64,000 bases of DNA from Acidobacteriota bacterium (GTDB lineage: Bacteria; Acidobacteriota; Vicinamibacteria; Vicinamibacterales; UBA2999): the NCBI GenBank assembly GCA_947465645.1, contig CANIBQ010000002.1, positions 88,256 through 152,255 on the forward strand, read 5' to 3'. Below the pieces are notes generated by a model that saw only the letters and a program-made list of their open reading frames with translations, searched no databases and was not told where the DNA came from. Below are positions 8,967 through 16,107 of this stretch, one piece after another (positions within the stretch are counted from its first letter, which is position 1; each line of letters starts with the position of its first letter). The translations under genes and the position numbers were made by a program.

Positions 8967-9025
8967 CGCGGGGGCTTCAGCGCCCGCGTCACGGACGCTC
9001 GCGCGGGCTGAAGCGTGCGCGCTAC
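8963..9025. repeat. Palindromic repeat between convergent genes
   Basis: Outer arms GTAGCGCG (8963-8970) and CGCGCTAC (9018-9025) enclose imperfect inner arms with GGCTTCAGC (8973-8981) and GGGCTGAAGC (9005-9014). It starts at the end of the protease gene and overlaps the end of the DUF2079 gene. The GCTTCAGC core is shared with the element inside the MFS fusion gene. No T-run flanks it. Confidence 0.7.
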
Positions 9026-10752
9026 TTGCGGCGGCCGGCGCCAGTATGTGGCTTTCTGTGACTCTTGGTTTCGGGGGCTCTCGGTGCTGCCAGGGGTATG
9101 CGTACGGCAAGCAGACCGCCGGGCACCGGACGAATCGTTGGCAGTCGACCGATCCTGTCAAGGTCATCGGGACCGAATGGGTAGCCGCCGATCGCCGGCG
9201 CGATCAGCACTGCTGCCCCCTCATCCCGTGAACGGGCAAACGTTTCCGGAGTGAGCAACTGGATCCGCGCGTCATAGCCAGCGTGCGGGTACAGGCCGCT
9301 CTGGACCAGCACCACCTTCTCATCGGCTAGCCGCGCCAGCGCCTCCGGCATGGCCGCGATCTCGGCCCTCCATGGGCGGAGGCTGTATCCGCGGTTGCCG
9401 CTCCCGACTACCAAAGCACCGAGCAGAACCGCGGTAGCCGCTACGAGCGCGGCCCGGCGCCCACACACGGCGACGCGCCGGGCGAGCACCAAGGCGCCCG
9501 TCGAGGCTCCGATCACCAGGAAGGGCACGAGTGGGATCGCGTAGTAGATCCCGAACGCGTGCAATTGCGGATCGAGCGCAGCGCCGTAGATCGCCACGAT
9601 TGGCACGATCCCCAGCATCCAGCGCCAGGCGAGCACCGGCAGGAACAGGTGCGGGAGCATCACCAGCCTGAAGAAGCCCGAGCTCACGCTGTCCGCCAGG
9701 ACCCGGCCAGGGTGGGACATCATCCCGACCAACGCCCGCAGCGGTGTGGGGCCGTAGTTGGCCCAGAAGTTGGCATACGCCGGAACCCCGCCCGCTGCGA
9801 TCGCCGGCGCGACATAGCCGTAGTAGAGGCCAAGGTTCGCAAGCGCGAGAGCCACGGGCAACAGGAGGAAGACGACGCGGTCGACGCGATTCATGAGCCG
9901 GAATCCGTGCAGTCCCAGCGCGACGCACGCGGCAAAGAGCAGCATGGCGGCGTCCTCCTTCACCAGGATCGAGGCGACCGCGGCACACACGAACTGTCGT
10001 CGATTTCTCCGCAGCCCTGCTTCGAGCATCCACGGAATGAACCACGCGTACAGCACCTCGGGGTGAAAGCCGTAGTTCAGCGCCCGGGCGGTATTGTCAT
10101 TGAGGACGAAAGCGACGGCGGTCACCGTCGCGAGCACGCCACCGGCACCGAGATGCTGCATGATTCGCAGCACGTGTATCGCTCCGAGCGTGACGGCGAT
10201 CACCGAGAGCGCGAGGAGCCAGAGCGGGGTGGCGCCGAGGGCATAGAGCGAGCAGATCGGAAACATCCCCCAGTACGCGTGATGCTCGAGACCGCTGCGC
10301 TGCGAAAACTCCGGAAAGTCGGCCGTTTCGACGAGCAGGGGGCGACCCTGTATCGTCTGGAGGCATGGCCGATCGAAGTAGACGGTGAAATCGACGCCAT
10401 TGATCTCTCCCGACTGGAATCGGGTGAGGACGAACCAGAACAGCGTCAGTCCCACGACGACCGCCCCGGTGCGCACCGCCGGGACTGAAGGCGTCCACGC
10501 CTCGACTGCCTGCCACTCGGATTCCGCCCAGCGCCACGGCCGCAGGATCACCACCGCAACGAGGAGCGCCGGCACGAGCACGGCCGGCAGGCGCACAACC
10601 CTGGGCCAGCCGACCAGGGGCGCGCCGACCAAGACCGCGGCCGCCACGAGCGCGAGCACAACCAAGGCGCGCCTTGAACACGTGGTGGGTCTGACAACCT
10701 CCGTGGGGCCGATCCGCAAACGTACGAATAATAGCACCGTCCCGGAACGCAA
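9022..10752 (-). CDS. DUF2079 family polytopic membrane protein
   Basis: 576 residues with about ten or more hydrophobic helices. Family landmarks are visible: a periplasmic loop with GVDFTVYFDRP, then NYGFHPEVLYAWFIP, SILVKEDAAMLLF, and a C-terminal globular part with YPHAGYDARIQLLTPE. DUF2079 proteins resemble GT-C-type glycosyltransferase membrane folds, but activity is unproven. The N-terminal residues before RRALVVLALVAAAVL may be over-extended. The stop codon lies within the palindromic repeat that separates it from the protease gene. Confidence 0.85.
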   Translation of the reverse strand: MRSGTVLLFVRLRIGPTEVVRPTTCSRRALVVLALVAAAVLVGAPLVGWPRVVRLPAVLVPALLVAVVILRPWRWAESEWQAVEAWTPSVPAVRTGAVVVGLTLFWFVLTRFQSGEINGVDFTVYFDRPCLQTIQGRPLLVETADFPEFSQRSGLEHHAYWGMFPICSLYALGATPLWLLALSVIAVTLGAIHVLRIMQHLGAGGVLATVTAVAFVLNDNTARALNYGFHPEVLYAWFIPWMLEAGLRRNRRQFVCAAVASILVKEDAAMLLFAACVALGLHGFRLMNRVDRVVFLLLPVALALANLGLYYGYVAPAIAAGGVPAYANFWANYGPTPLRALVGMMSHPGRVLADSVSSGFFRLVMLPHLFLPVLAWRWMLGIVPIVAIYGAALDPQLHAFGIYYAIPLVPFLVIGASTGALVLARRVAVCGRRAALVAATAVLLGALVVGSGNRGYSLRPWRAEIAAMPEALARLADEKVVLVQSGLYPHAGYDARIQLLTPETFARSRDEGAAVLIAPAIGGYPFGPDDLDRIGRLPTIRPVPGGLLAVRIPLAAPRAPETKSHRKPHTGAGRRK

Positions 10753-10830
10753 CCCGTCCGGCCAGTACTGTATTTTTACGAAGGCGCGAAATCACGGACG
10801 AGCGTTGGTGAGCACCGCGGTCAGCCCGCG

Positions 10831-11478
10831 TCAGCGGATGACACCCCGGCGCACGGCGTACAGCACGATCTCGGCCGCGCTGTGCACGTCGAGCTTCTCC
10901 ATGATGTGCGCGCGGTGCGTCTCGACCGTGCTCGGGCTGATGAAGAGGAGGGCCGCCATCTCCTTGTTGCTCTTGGCCTCGGCGATGAGCTGGAAGATCT
11001 CGCGCTCCCGCTCGGACAGCGATTCGTAGCGGTCGAAGGCGCCTTCGCCGCGTCGACTGACGTAATCGTCCAGCATGAGGCGCGCGATCGGGGGGCTGAA
11101 GAACGACTTGCCCTGCGAGACGGCGCTGACCGCCTGCAGGAGATCGACGTCCGCGGCATCCTTCAGGAGATACCCGATCGCGCCCACCTTCAGGATCTGG
11201 GTCACGTATGCCTCATCGGAGTGCATGCTCAGGACCAGAATGCGCACACCAGGCACGCGTCGCGTGATCTGGCGGGTGGCCTCGATACCATTCAGTAGCG
11301 GCATCGCCACGTCGATGACGGCGACGTCGGGCTTGTGCTGCTCGGCGAGGCGCACCGCCTCGCGGCCGTCGCCGGCCTCCGCCACCACGTGCCAGTCTGC
11401 GCGCTCCTCGAGCACCTTGCGCAGACCCTGGCGTACGACCTTGTGGTCGTCGGCCAGGAGGATGCGAAGTGGGCTCAT
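10831..11478 (-). CDS. NarL/LuxR-type response regulator
   Basis: 215 residues. The receiver domain (about 4-120) has acidic pocket residues D10-D11, phosphoacceptor D56 (VAVIDVAMP) and conserved K106 (YLLKD). The C-terminal LuxR-type HTH (about 148-210) has LSEREREIFQLIAEAKSNKEMA and VETHRAHIMEKL. It starts 2 bases after the histidine kinase gene, so the two form an operon and almost certainly a cognate pair. Target genes are unknown. Confidence 0.95.
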   Translation of the reverse strand: MSPLRILLADDHKVVRQGLRKVLEERADWHVVAEAGDGREAVRLAEQHKPDVAVIDVAMPLLNGIEATRQITRRVPGVRILVLSMHSDEAYVTQILKVGAIGYLLKDAADVDLLQAVSAVSQGKSFFSPPIARLMLDDYVSRRGEGAFDRYESLSEREREIFQLIAEAKSNKEMAALLFISPSTVETHRAHIMEKLDVHSAAEIVLYAVRRGVIR

Positions 11479-11480
11479 CG

Positions 11481-12956
11481 CTAACCGGCCCGCCGTGGCG
11501 CCTGGTCGACCGCGTCAAGGTCGACCTCCGATGGCAGGCTCACCGAGATCCTCGTTCCGCCCTCAGGGCGATCGCCGATCGCGAACGTGCCTTTGAGCGC
11601 CTGGATGCGCTCGCGCATGCCAATCAGCCCGAGACCGCGGCGCATCGAGGAGGTACCGACCGGAATGCCCCGCCCGTTGTCGTCGATGACGAGACGCAGC
11701 ACGCCAACGCCGGCGCTGAGCGCGACGGTGCACGCCGTGGCGCCGCTGTGCCGCGCCACGTTGCTGAGTGCCTCCTGCACGATTCGGTACACGCAGACTT
11801 CAATCTCCGGCCCGAGCCGGTCGTCGATGGTTTCGGCCAGTTGCGCACGGATCCCGGTGCGCAGGGAGAAACTGCGCAGGTAGGCCCTCAGCGTGGCGGG
11901 CAAACCGAAATCGTCCAGCGTCGAGGGATGCAGGAGCTGCGACAGGTCGCGCACGCTACGCAGGGTGCGGTCGGCGATGTCTCGGGCCTCCTGCAGCGCG
12001 TCCCTGACGCGCGGCTCGGAGGTGCCGCGCAGCGCAATCCCGATGTCCATCTTCACCGCAGTGAGCGCCTGCCCGACTTCGTCGTGAAGCTCTCGCGCCA
12101 GGTGGCGGCGCTCGTCCTCCTGCGCGCTCACGAGCCGGGTTGACAGCCGCTCGAGATCCTGCCGGTTCCGTTGCTCGGCGAGCCGCTGCCGCTCGATCAG
12201 GCGCTGCAGTCGGTTCACCTGCCCAGACGCCATGATGGCGACGACCAGCGCCACCACCAGAATAGCCCCTCCAACCCACAGCAGGCGCGTCCTCGCTTGC
12301 TGGTACAGCGCGTCGGCTTCGACGCGGTGTCGCCCGGTCGCCGTGCTTTGGAGCGCCGCGAGTTGGTCAACGATCGCCAGGACCGTCTCGCGGCGCGGCA
12401 CGATACCGCTTCGGAGGATCGCGGCCGATTCCGCCGGGCTCCGCGCCTGATCGGAGAACGCCACCTCGCGCGATTCCCAGTAGTCGTCGAGCTTCGTCTG
12501 CAGACGTGCCCAGTGTTCCCGATCCACCGACGATGTCACCTCCGGCACGTACTCGCGGAGCATTTGTTTCACTTCGGCGCGGAGCCGTCTCAATTCAGCG
12601 CGGTAATGATCGCGGCGCTGGGGATCACTGTCGATGATGGCGTCGCGAAGATAAATGGACCCCAGCAGGACGTTCGTCCGCACCTTCTCGAGCGCACGAG
12701 CGCCGCGCAGAAAGGACTCGTGCGCGGCGGAGATGTTCTGCTCCATCTGCTCGAGGCTGCGCATGAACTGGTATCCCCACAGCAGCCACAAGCCAAAGAC
12801 AACCGCGAAACCCAGACCGAGGGTGATGACCGTCGATTTCGCGCGGACATCCGCGGTTCGCGACGGGAATTCGATGCGATCGAAGGGCTCCGCCAACTCA
12901 TCCCTCCTCACGGACGTCCTGCCAGTATCAGCGGCTCCTCGAGAACAATCATCCAC
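11481..12956 (-). CDS. NarX/DegS-type membrane sensor histidine kinase
   Basis: 491 residues. TM helices at about 42-60 and 227-243 enclose an alpha-helical sensor region (about 65-225) resembling four-helix-bundle chemoreceptor-type domains. A linker coiled coil is followed by HisKA_3 with the phosphoacceptor at H291 (HLARELHDEVGQ). The HATPase domain shows the N box (EALSNVARHS), IDDNGRGI and GLGLIGMRERI. It phosphorylates the response regulator encoded directly downstream. The real start may lie a little inside the N-terminal 40 residues. Confidence 0.93.
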   Translation of the reverse strand: MDDCSRGAADTGRTSVRRDELAEPFDRIEFPSRTADVRAKSTVITLGLGFAVVFGLWLLWGYQFMRSLEQMEQNISAAHESFLRGARALEKVRTNVLLGSIYLRDAIIDSDPQRRDHYRAELRRLRAEVKQMLREYVPEVTSSVDREHWARLQTKLDDYWESREVAFSDQARSPAESAAILRSGIVPRRETVLAIVDQLAALQSTATGRHRVEADALYQQARTRLLWVGGAILVVALVVAIMASGQVNRLQRLIERQRLAEQRNRQDLERLSTRLVSAQEDERRHLARELHDEVGQALTAVKMDIGIALRGTSEPRVRDALQEARDIADRTLRSVRDLSQLLHPSTLDDFGLPATLRAYLRSFSLRTGIRAQLAETIDDRLGPEIEVCVYRIVQEALSNVARHSGATACTVALSAGVGVLRLVIDDNGRGIPVGTSSMRRGLGLIGMRERIQALKGTFAIGDRPEGGTRISVSLPSEVDLDAVDQAPRRAG

Positions 12957-13039
12957 TTAGGGGCGACGCGCCGCCATCCCATGCGCACGGTATTTAAGAC
13001 CCGATCTTAGTCTTGGCTGGTCTGGACGAGGGATCTGCA

Positions 13040-13285
13040 TGTCTCTGCAGATGTTTCTGGCGAGGTCAGAGGAGATCGCCGTACTTCCGCCTGCTGCTGA
13101 TCGGCTACTTCGAAGACTTGGACGCGGAGCGCGCGATCGCGTTGGGAGCGGCGGACTTGCTTGCCCTGCGCGAATTTATCGGCCGGCATTTCCGAGGCGC
13201 CGCCCGATCATTCGACCATCTCCCGCACGCGTCGCTTGAACGATATCGAGACACACGAGGCGGTCTTTACGGGGGTGCCGCGGCG
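13040..13285 (+). pseudogene. Remnant of an IS transposase (DUF772-type N-terminal domain)
   Basis: Two frames together spell a transposase N-terminal region. The first reads YFRLLLIGYFEDLDAERAIA and then LGAADLLALREFIG up to about 13180. The next frame reads PPDHSTISRTRRL and DIETHEAVFTG from about 13200. This matches the IS5/IS1182-group DUF772 domain, whose continuation (catalytic DDE) is absent. A frameshift near 13185 and loss of both ends make it nonfunctional. No terminal inverted repeats were found. Confidence 0.75.
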
Positions 13286-13393
13286 ACGGCCGGTGGCGTC
13301 ATGTGCGGAGAAAAAGCCGTTCTTCCAGGTTACGTCATGGCTTTTTCGGAGCCACATGGCGGCGCCGGCTGTCGCCGAGATGCCCTTGAAGCG

Positions 13394-14272
13394 TTACGCC
13401 GATCCAGGCCGAGCCGCGGACAGCGGGCCGGGCTCCTCCGGAGAGTGGGCCGAAAAAAAGCGGTACAGCAGCCAGAGGTCGATCAATCCCACGGTCACCA
13501 GCACCAGGTACGCGGCGGGGCCTTCGACCAGCCCCAGCTCGTTCAGCAGACGCGACAACCCGAACCCCACCACCCAGGCGTCGAAGCTCATGCAGATCCG
13601 GCGGAACGTTTCCGCCTGCACGCGCCGGATGATGAACGCGCCAATCGGCACGCCGATCAGGATGCTCGGCACAATCCACGGAACCAGCGCGATGCTGGTG
13701 ACGGTGAAGAGCCCCGCATACGTGTAGGCCACGGCGGTCATCGACGATTCCGCCAGGCGCACAAGCGCGAGGGCGGCGCGGAACTCGACCTTCGCGAGCC
13801 CCTGGTTGTTCAGCATGATCACCAGCGGTGGGCCGGAAATCGTCGTCACGGAGTAGAGCACGCCGAGGGCGCCGCCGAACACGAACGTCGCGGATCGTTC
13901 CGACCGGATCGGCCGGCGGTAACCCGCCGCCTGCAGCAGGATCAGCGGCAGCAGCACGATAAACGTGAAGAACCGCACCCATCCGGGGCTCACCTGCGCG
14001 ACGATCGCCGTACCGACGGCGATACCAGGCGTCAGGCCGATGATCATCGGCATCATCCGCCGCCAGACGCCGCCAATCGCCTCGCGGTTCACCCACAGCA
14101 CGTAGGCGTTGAGCACCACCTCGATCAGCACCAGCGCCGGGTTCAGGACCCGGTTCGAGAGAAACAGCAGCGCCAGGGGAACGGTGATCGAAGAGAAGCC
14201 GTAGCCCAGCGCGCCATTGACGATGGCCGCGAGAAGCGTGATGCCGGCGAGGGCGAGCGTGTATTCGCTCAT
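13394..14272 (-). CDS. TauE/SafE family sulfite/organosulfur permease
   Basis: 292 residues, about eight TM helices arranged as two repeats. Family landmarks are NGALGYGFSSITVP in the first half and GGALGVLYSVTTISGPPLVIML in the second. The family exports sulfite, sulfoacetate or other sulfur anions, or imports them. The neighbouring rhodanese and cysDNH genes favour a sulfur substrate. The ATG at 14272 has no Shine-Dalgarno sequence and overlaps the stop of a 19-codon frame (ATGA), so translation is probably coupled. A cysteine-rich leader frame lies upstream. Confidence 0.9.
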   Translation of the reverse strand: MSEYTLALAGITLLAAIVNGALGYGFSSITVPLALLFLSNRVLNPALVLIEVVLNAYVLWVNREAIGGVWRRMMPMIIGLTPGIAVGTAIVAQVSPGWVRFFTFIVLLPLILLQAAGYRRPIRSERSATFVFGGALGVLYSVTTISGPPLVIMLNNQGLAKVEFRAALALVRLAESSMTAVAYTYAGLFTVTSIALVPWIVPSILIGVPIGAFIIRRVQAETFRRICMSFDAWVVGFGLSRLLNELGLVEGPAAYLVLVTVGLIDLWLLYRFFSAHSPEEPGPLSAARPGSA

Positions 14273-14328
14273 CGCCGCAGCGACACCCGGGACACGGCCA
14301 CCATCACTCCTGAATATCTCCGGATCAT
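14269..14328 (-). CDS. 19-codon frame translationally coupled to the TauE/SafE gene
   Basis: ATG at 14328 with GAGGAGAGG (14334-14342) 5 bases upstream, ending in a TGA at 14269-14271 that overlaps the permease ATG. The 19-residue product is basic (begins MIRRYSG) and has no recognisable domain. It probably serves to bring ribosomes to the permease start, which lacks its own ribosome site. Its ATG also overlaps the stop of a preceding open frame. Confidence 0.5.
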   Translation of the reverse strand: MIRRYSGVMVAVSRVSLRR

Positions 14329-14333
14329 CTGCC

Positions 14334-14463
14334 CCTCTCCTCGCGCTCCATCAGCGGGAACGCCTGCGCGAACATCAGCGGAATCGGTAGCGGGCTGCCG
14401 ATCGACTGGTGAGGAGAGGCGCGGGATTACGAGGGAATTACCGGAATCGGAGGGCGCTCACCC
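14334..14463 (-). promoter_or_regulatory. Candidate switchable RNA structure upstream of the permease
   Basis: On the minus-strand RNA, CCUCUCCUC (14411-14419) can pair over 9 bp with GAGGAGAGG (14334-14342), which is the Shine-Dalgarno of the coupling frame. The adjacent CUCACC (14408-14413) can instead pair over 6 bp with GGUGAG (14457-14462), which includes the leader's stop codon. The two pairings exclude each other. No intrinsic terminator is visible here, so control would be translational. Confidence 0.5.
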
Positions 14464-14547
14464 CACTGTCGTCGGCCTGATACACGCGCACCGACACGCG
14501 GCGCACGCGCAACAACAGGACGGACAGCAGGTGAAGTGAACGGACAT
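14458..14547 (-). CDS. Polycysteine leader peptide upstream of the TauE/SafE gene
   Basis: 29 codons from ATG at 14547 to TGA at 14458-14460. Nine of 29 residues are Cys, packed as CCPSCCCACAACRCAC over residues 7-22. It starts about 6 bases after the predicted transcription start, so it would be read from the very 5' end of the mRNA. Role inferred: translation through the Cys codons reports charged tRNA-Cys and sets the downstream RNA fold. Polycysteine leaderless frames act this way in mycobacteria. Second example in this window at 15944-16042. Confidence 0.65.
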   Translation of the reverse strand: MSVHFTCCPSCCCACAACRCACIRPTTVG

Positions 14548-14559
14548 CCCGGAGCGGCT

Positions 14560-14589
14560 ATGGTGTCTGGTCGGCGCCTCATCTGTCAA
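14560..14589 (-). promoter_or_regulatory. Promoter of the polycysteine leader/permease transcript
   Basis: On the minus strand, a perfect -35 TTGACA (14584-14589), 18-bp spacer, weak -10 CACCAT (14560-14565). The expected start near 14553 is about 6 bases before the leader ATG. The promoter is divergent to the rhodanese gene. Confidence 0.6.
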
Positions 14590-14662
14590 GACGGGTCGCG
14601 CCGCAAAGTAGACTGGGCCATCGACACAATCTCCGCGACTTCGCTCCTCCAGGAAGAGCACC

Positions 14663-15904
14663 GTGACTCCATCTGAACTCCGGCGGCGCTGGCGCGACGG
14701 CGAGGAGGTGGCGCTCTTCGACGCGCGCGAAGAGGATCTGTTCGCCGGCGCGCACCCGTTCTTCGCCGTCTGCCTTCCGCTCTCCCAGGCCGAGGCGCGT
14801 ATCGACGATCTTGTCCCCCGCAAGACCGCTCCGATCGTCGTCTATGACGCTGGGGAGGGTCTGGCGGCCAGGCTCGCGCAACGCCTCGAACAACGTGGCT
14901 ACACCACCGTCTCGCTGCTCGCCGGCGGCCTCGAGGCCTACGCGCTCGAAGGGCAACTGTTTCGAGACGTCAACGTCCCGAGCAAAGCGTTCGGCGAGCT
15001 GGTGGAATCCACCTGTCACACGCCTTCGCTCCCGGCGCGGGAGGTCAAGGCGCTGATCGATGCCGGGGCGGATCTTGCCGTGCTCGACGTGCGCCGCTTC
15101 GAGGAGTACCGCACGATGAGCATCCCGACCGGGATCAGCGTGCCCAACGCGGAGCTCACCCTGCGCGTCTTCGACCTCGTCCCGTCGCCGCAGACCCTGG
15201 TGGTCGTCAATTGCGCTGGCCGGACGCGCAGCATCATCGGCACGCAGACGCTCATCAACCTAGGCCTGCCACATCGCGTCGCCGCGCTGAGGAACGGCAC
15301 GATCGGATGGACGCTCGAGGGCTACGGGCTCGAGTCGGGACAGACCCGGACGTTCCCTCGCGAGGCGCCGGCCTCACAGGCGCGGGCGATGGAGGCGGCC
15401 AGCCGATGGGCTGCGCGGGTCGGCGTGCGCACCATCGACCGCCTGACGTTTGACACATGGATGGCTGAACGCGACCGCCGCACCCTCTACCGGCTCGATG
15501 TCCGCACGCCCGCGGAGCATGCCGCCGGTCATCCGTCCGGATTTCTCCTGGCCCCCGGCGGCCAGCTGGTTCAGGCCACCGATGAATGGATCGCGGTCCG
15601 CGGCGGACGGATCGTGCTGTTCGACGACCGAGGCGTACGCGCACAGATGACCGCCTCCTGGCTCCTGCAGATGGGGTGGGAAGCGGTCGTGATCGACCCG
15701 GGCGCCCTGGCGGCGAACGAGACCGGCATCGCGGCCCAGAGCCGGCCGCCGTCCCCTGAACACCATCGGTACAAGCGGCCATACGAAGGGACCGACAGCA
15801 CGCGCGAAGCGATGCAGGGCTACATCGACTGGGAGTTGCAGCTGGTGGCGCAGATGGCGGTCGACGGGATCTCGCGCTTCAGGGTCATCCAGCCCGCGGG
15901 CTGA
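14663..15904 (+). CDS. Rhodanese-like protein with three rhodanese domains
   Basis: 413 residues forming three rhodanese modules: about 1-100, 105-225 and 255-345. Only the middle one keeps a catalytic Cys, C184 in VVNCAGRTRS, the usual persulfide-carrying loop. The first has YDAGEG and the third FDDRGV in that place, so those two are structural or inactive. The remaining C-terminal 70 residues are helical. Likely role: sulfane-sulfur transfer or sensing in the cytoplasm. The location between the permease leader and cysDNH supports a sulfur role. The cysDNH promoter begins 2 bases after its stop. Confidence 0.9.
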   Translation: MTPSELRRRWRDGEEVALFDAREEDLFAGAHPFFAVCLPLSQAEARIDDLVPRKTAPIVVYDAGEGLAARLAQRLEQRGYTTVSLLAGGLEAYALEGQLFRDVNVPSKAFGELVESTCHTPSLPAREVKALIDAGADLAVLDVRRFEEYRTMSIPTGISVPNAELTLRVFDLVPSPQTLVVVNCAGRTRSIIGTQTLINLGLPHRVAALRNGTIGWTLEGYGLESGQTRTFPREAPASQARAMEAASRWAARVGVRTIDRLTFDTWMAERDRRTLYRLDVRTPAEHAAGHPSGFLLAPGGQLVQATDEWIAVRGGRIVLFDDRGVRAQMTASWLLQMGWEAVVIDPGALAANETGIAAQSRPPSPEHHRYKRPYEGTDSTREAMQGYIDWELQLVAQMAVDGISRFRVIQPAG

Positions 15905-15905
15905 T

Positions 15906-15934
15906 TTGCGCCCGCCAGCCAGACCCGATACAAT
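15906..15934 (+). promoter_or_regulatory. Promoter of the cysDNH leader transcript
   Basis: -35 TTGCGC (15906-15911), exactly 17-bp spacer, -10 TACAAT (15929-15934), placed immediately after the rhodanese stop codon. The expected transcription start at about 15941-15944 coincides with or sits 3 bases before the GTG of the leader frame. Confidence 0.7.
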
Positions 15935-15943
15935 CCTGACACC

Positions 15944-16042
15944 GTGTTCGCCCCGAACTGCTGTCCCTGCGCGTGTTGTTGTACGAGGACCCGAAGGGTC
16001 TCCGCGCCAAGGTCCAGCTGTTGGGGTGATCTCTCGAAATAG
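15944..16042 (+). CDS. Polycysteine leader peptide of the cysDNH operon
   Basis: 32 codons, GTG at 15944 to TAG at 16040-16042. Seven residues are Cys: NCCPCACCC covers residues 5-13 and one more follows at 26. There is no Shine-Dalgarno and practically no 5' untranslated region, so it would be leaderless. The stop is 29 bases before the stem of a strong terminator and 65 bases before cysD. Inferred role: stalling at the Cys cluster when Cys-tRNA is scarce favours read-through into cysDNH. The CCPxC core resembles the leader before the permease gene. Confidence 0.72.
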   Translation: MFAPNCCPCACCCTRTRRVSAPRSSCWGDLSK

Positions 16043-16071
16043 ATTCCCACTCAAACACGCAAACGATCGAA

Positions 16072-16103
16072 GGCCCGGGACCCCACTCCCGGGCCTTTTT
16101 TTT
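16072..16103 (+). terminator. Intrinsic terminator/attenuator directly before cysD
   Basis: Perfect 9-bp stem GGCCCGGGA (16072-16080) and TCCCGGGCC (16087-16095) with a 6-base loop, then a run of eight T. It ends 4 bases before the cysD ATG, so it can only act as an attenuator for this operon. TGGGGT inside the leader frame (16022-16027) can pair with ACCCCA in the terminator (16080-16085), a possible antiterminator pairing. Confidence 0.85.
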
Positions 16104-16107
16104 ATTT

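Noticed and set aside
13013..14539. 508-residue plus-strand frame
   Set aside because: Its first 60 residues belong to the transposase remnant; the rest is antisense to the TauE/SafE gene and its leader.
15941..16107. SAM or other known sulfur riboswitch before cysDNH
   Set aside because: I looked for the SAM-I core (AGAGAGGTGGAGGGA-like and CCGGCAACC) and found none. The Cys-rich frame plus terminator explains the region better.
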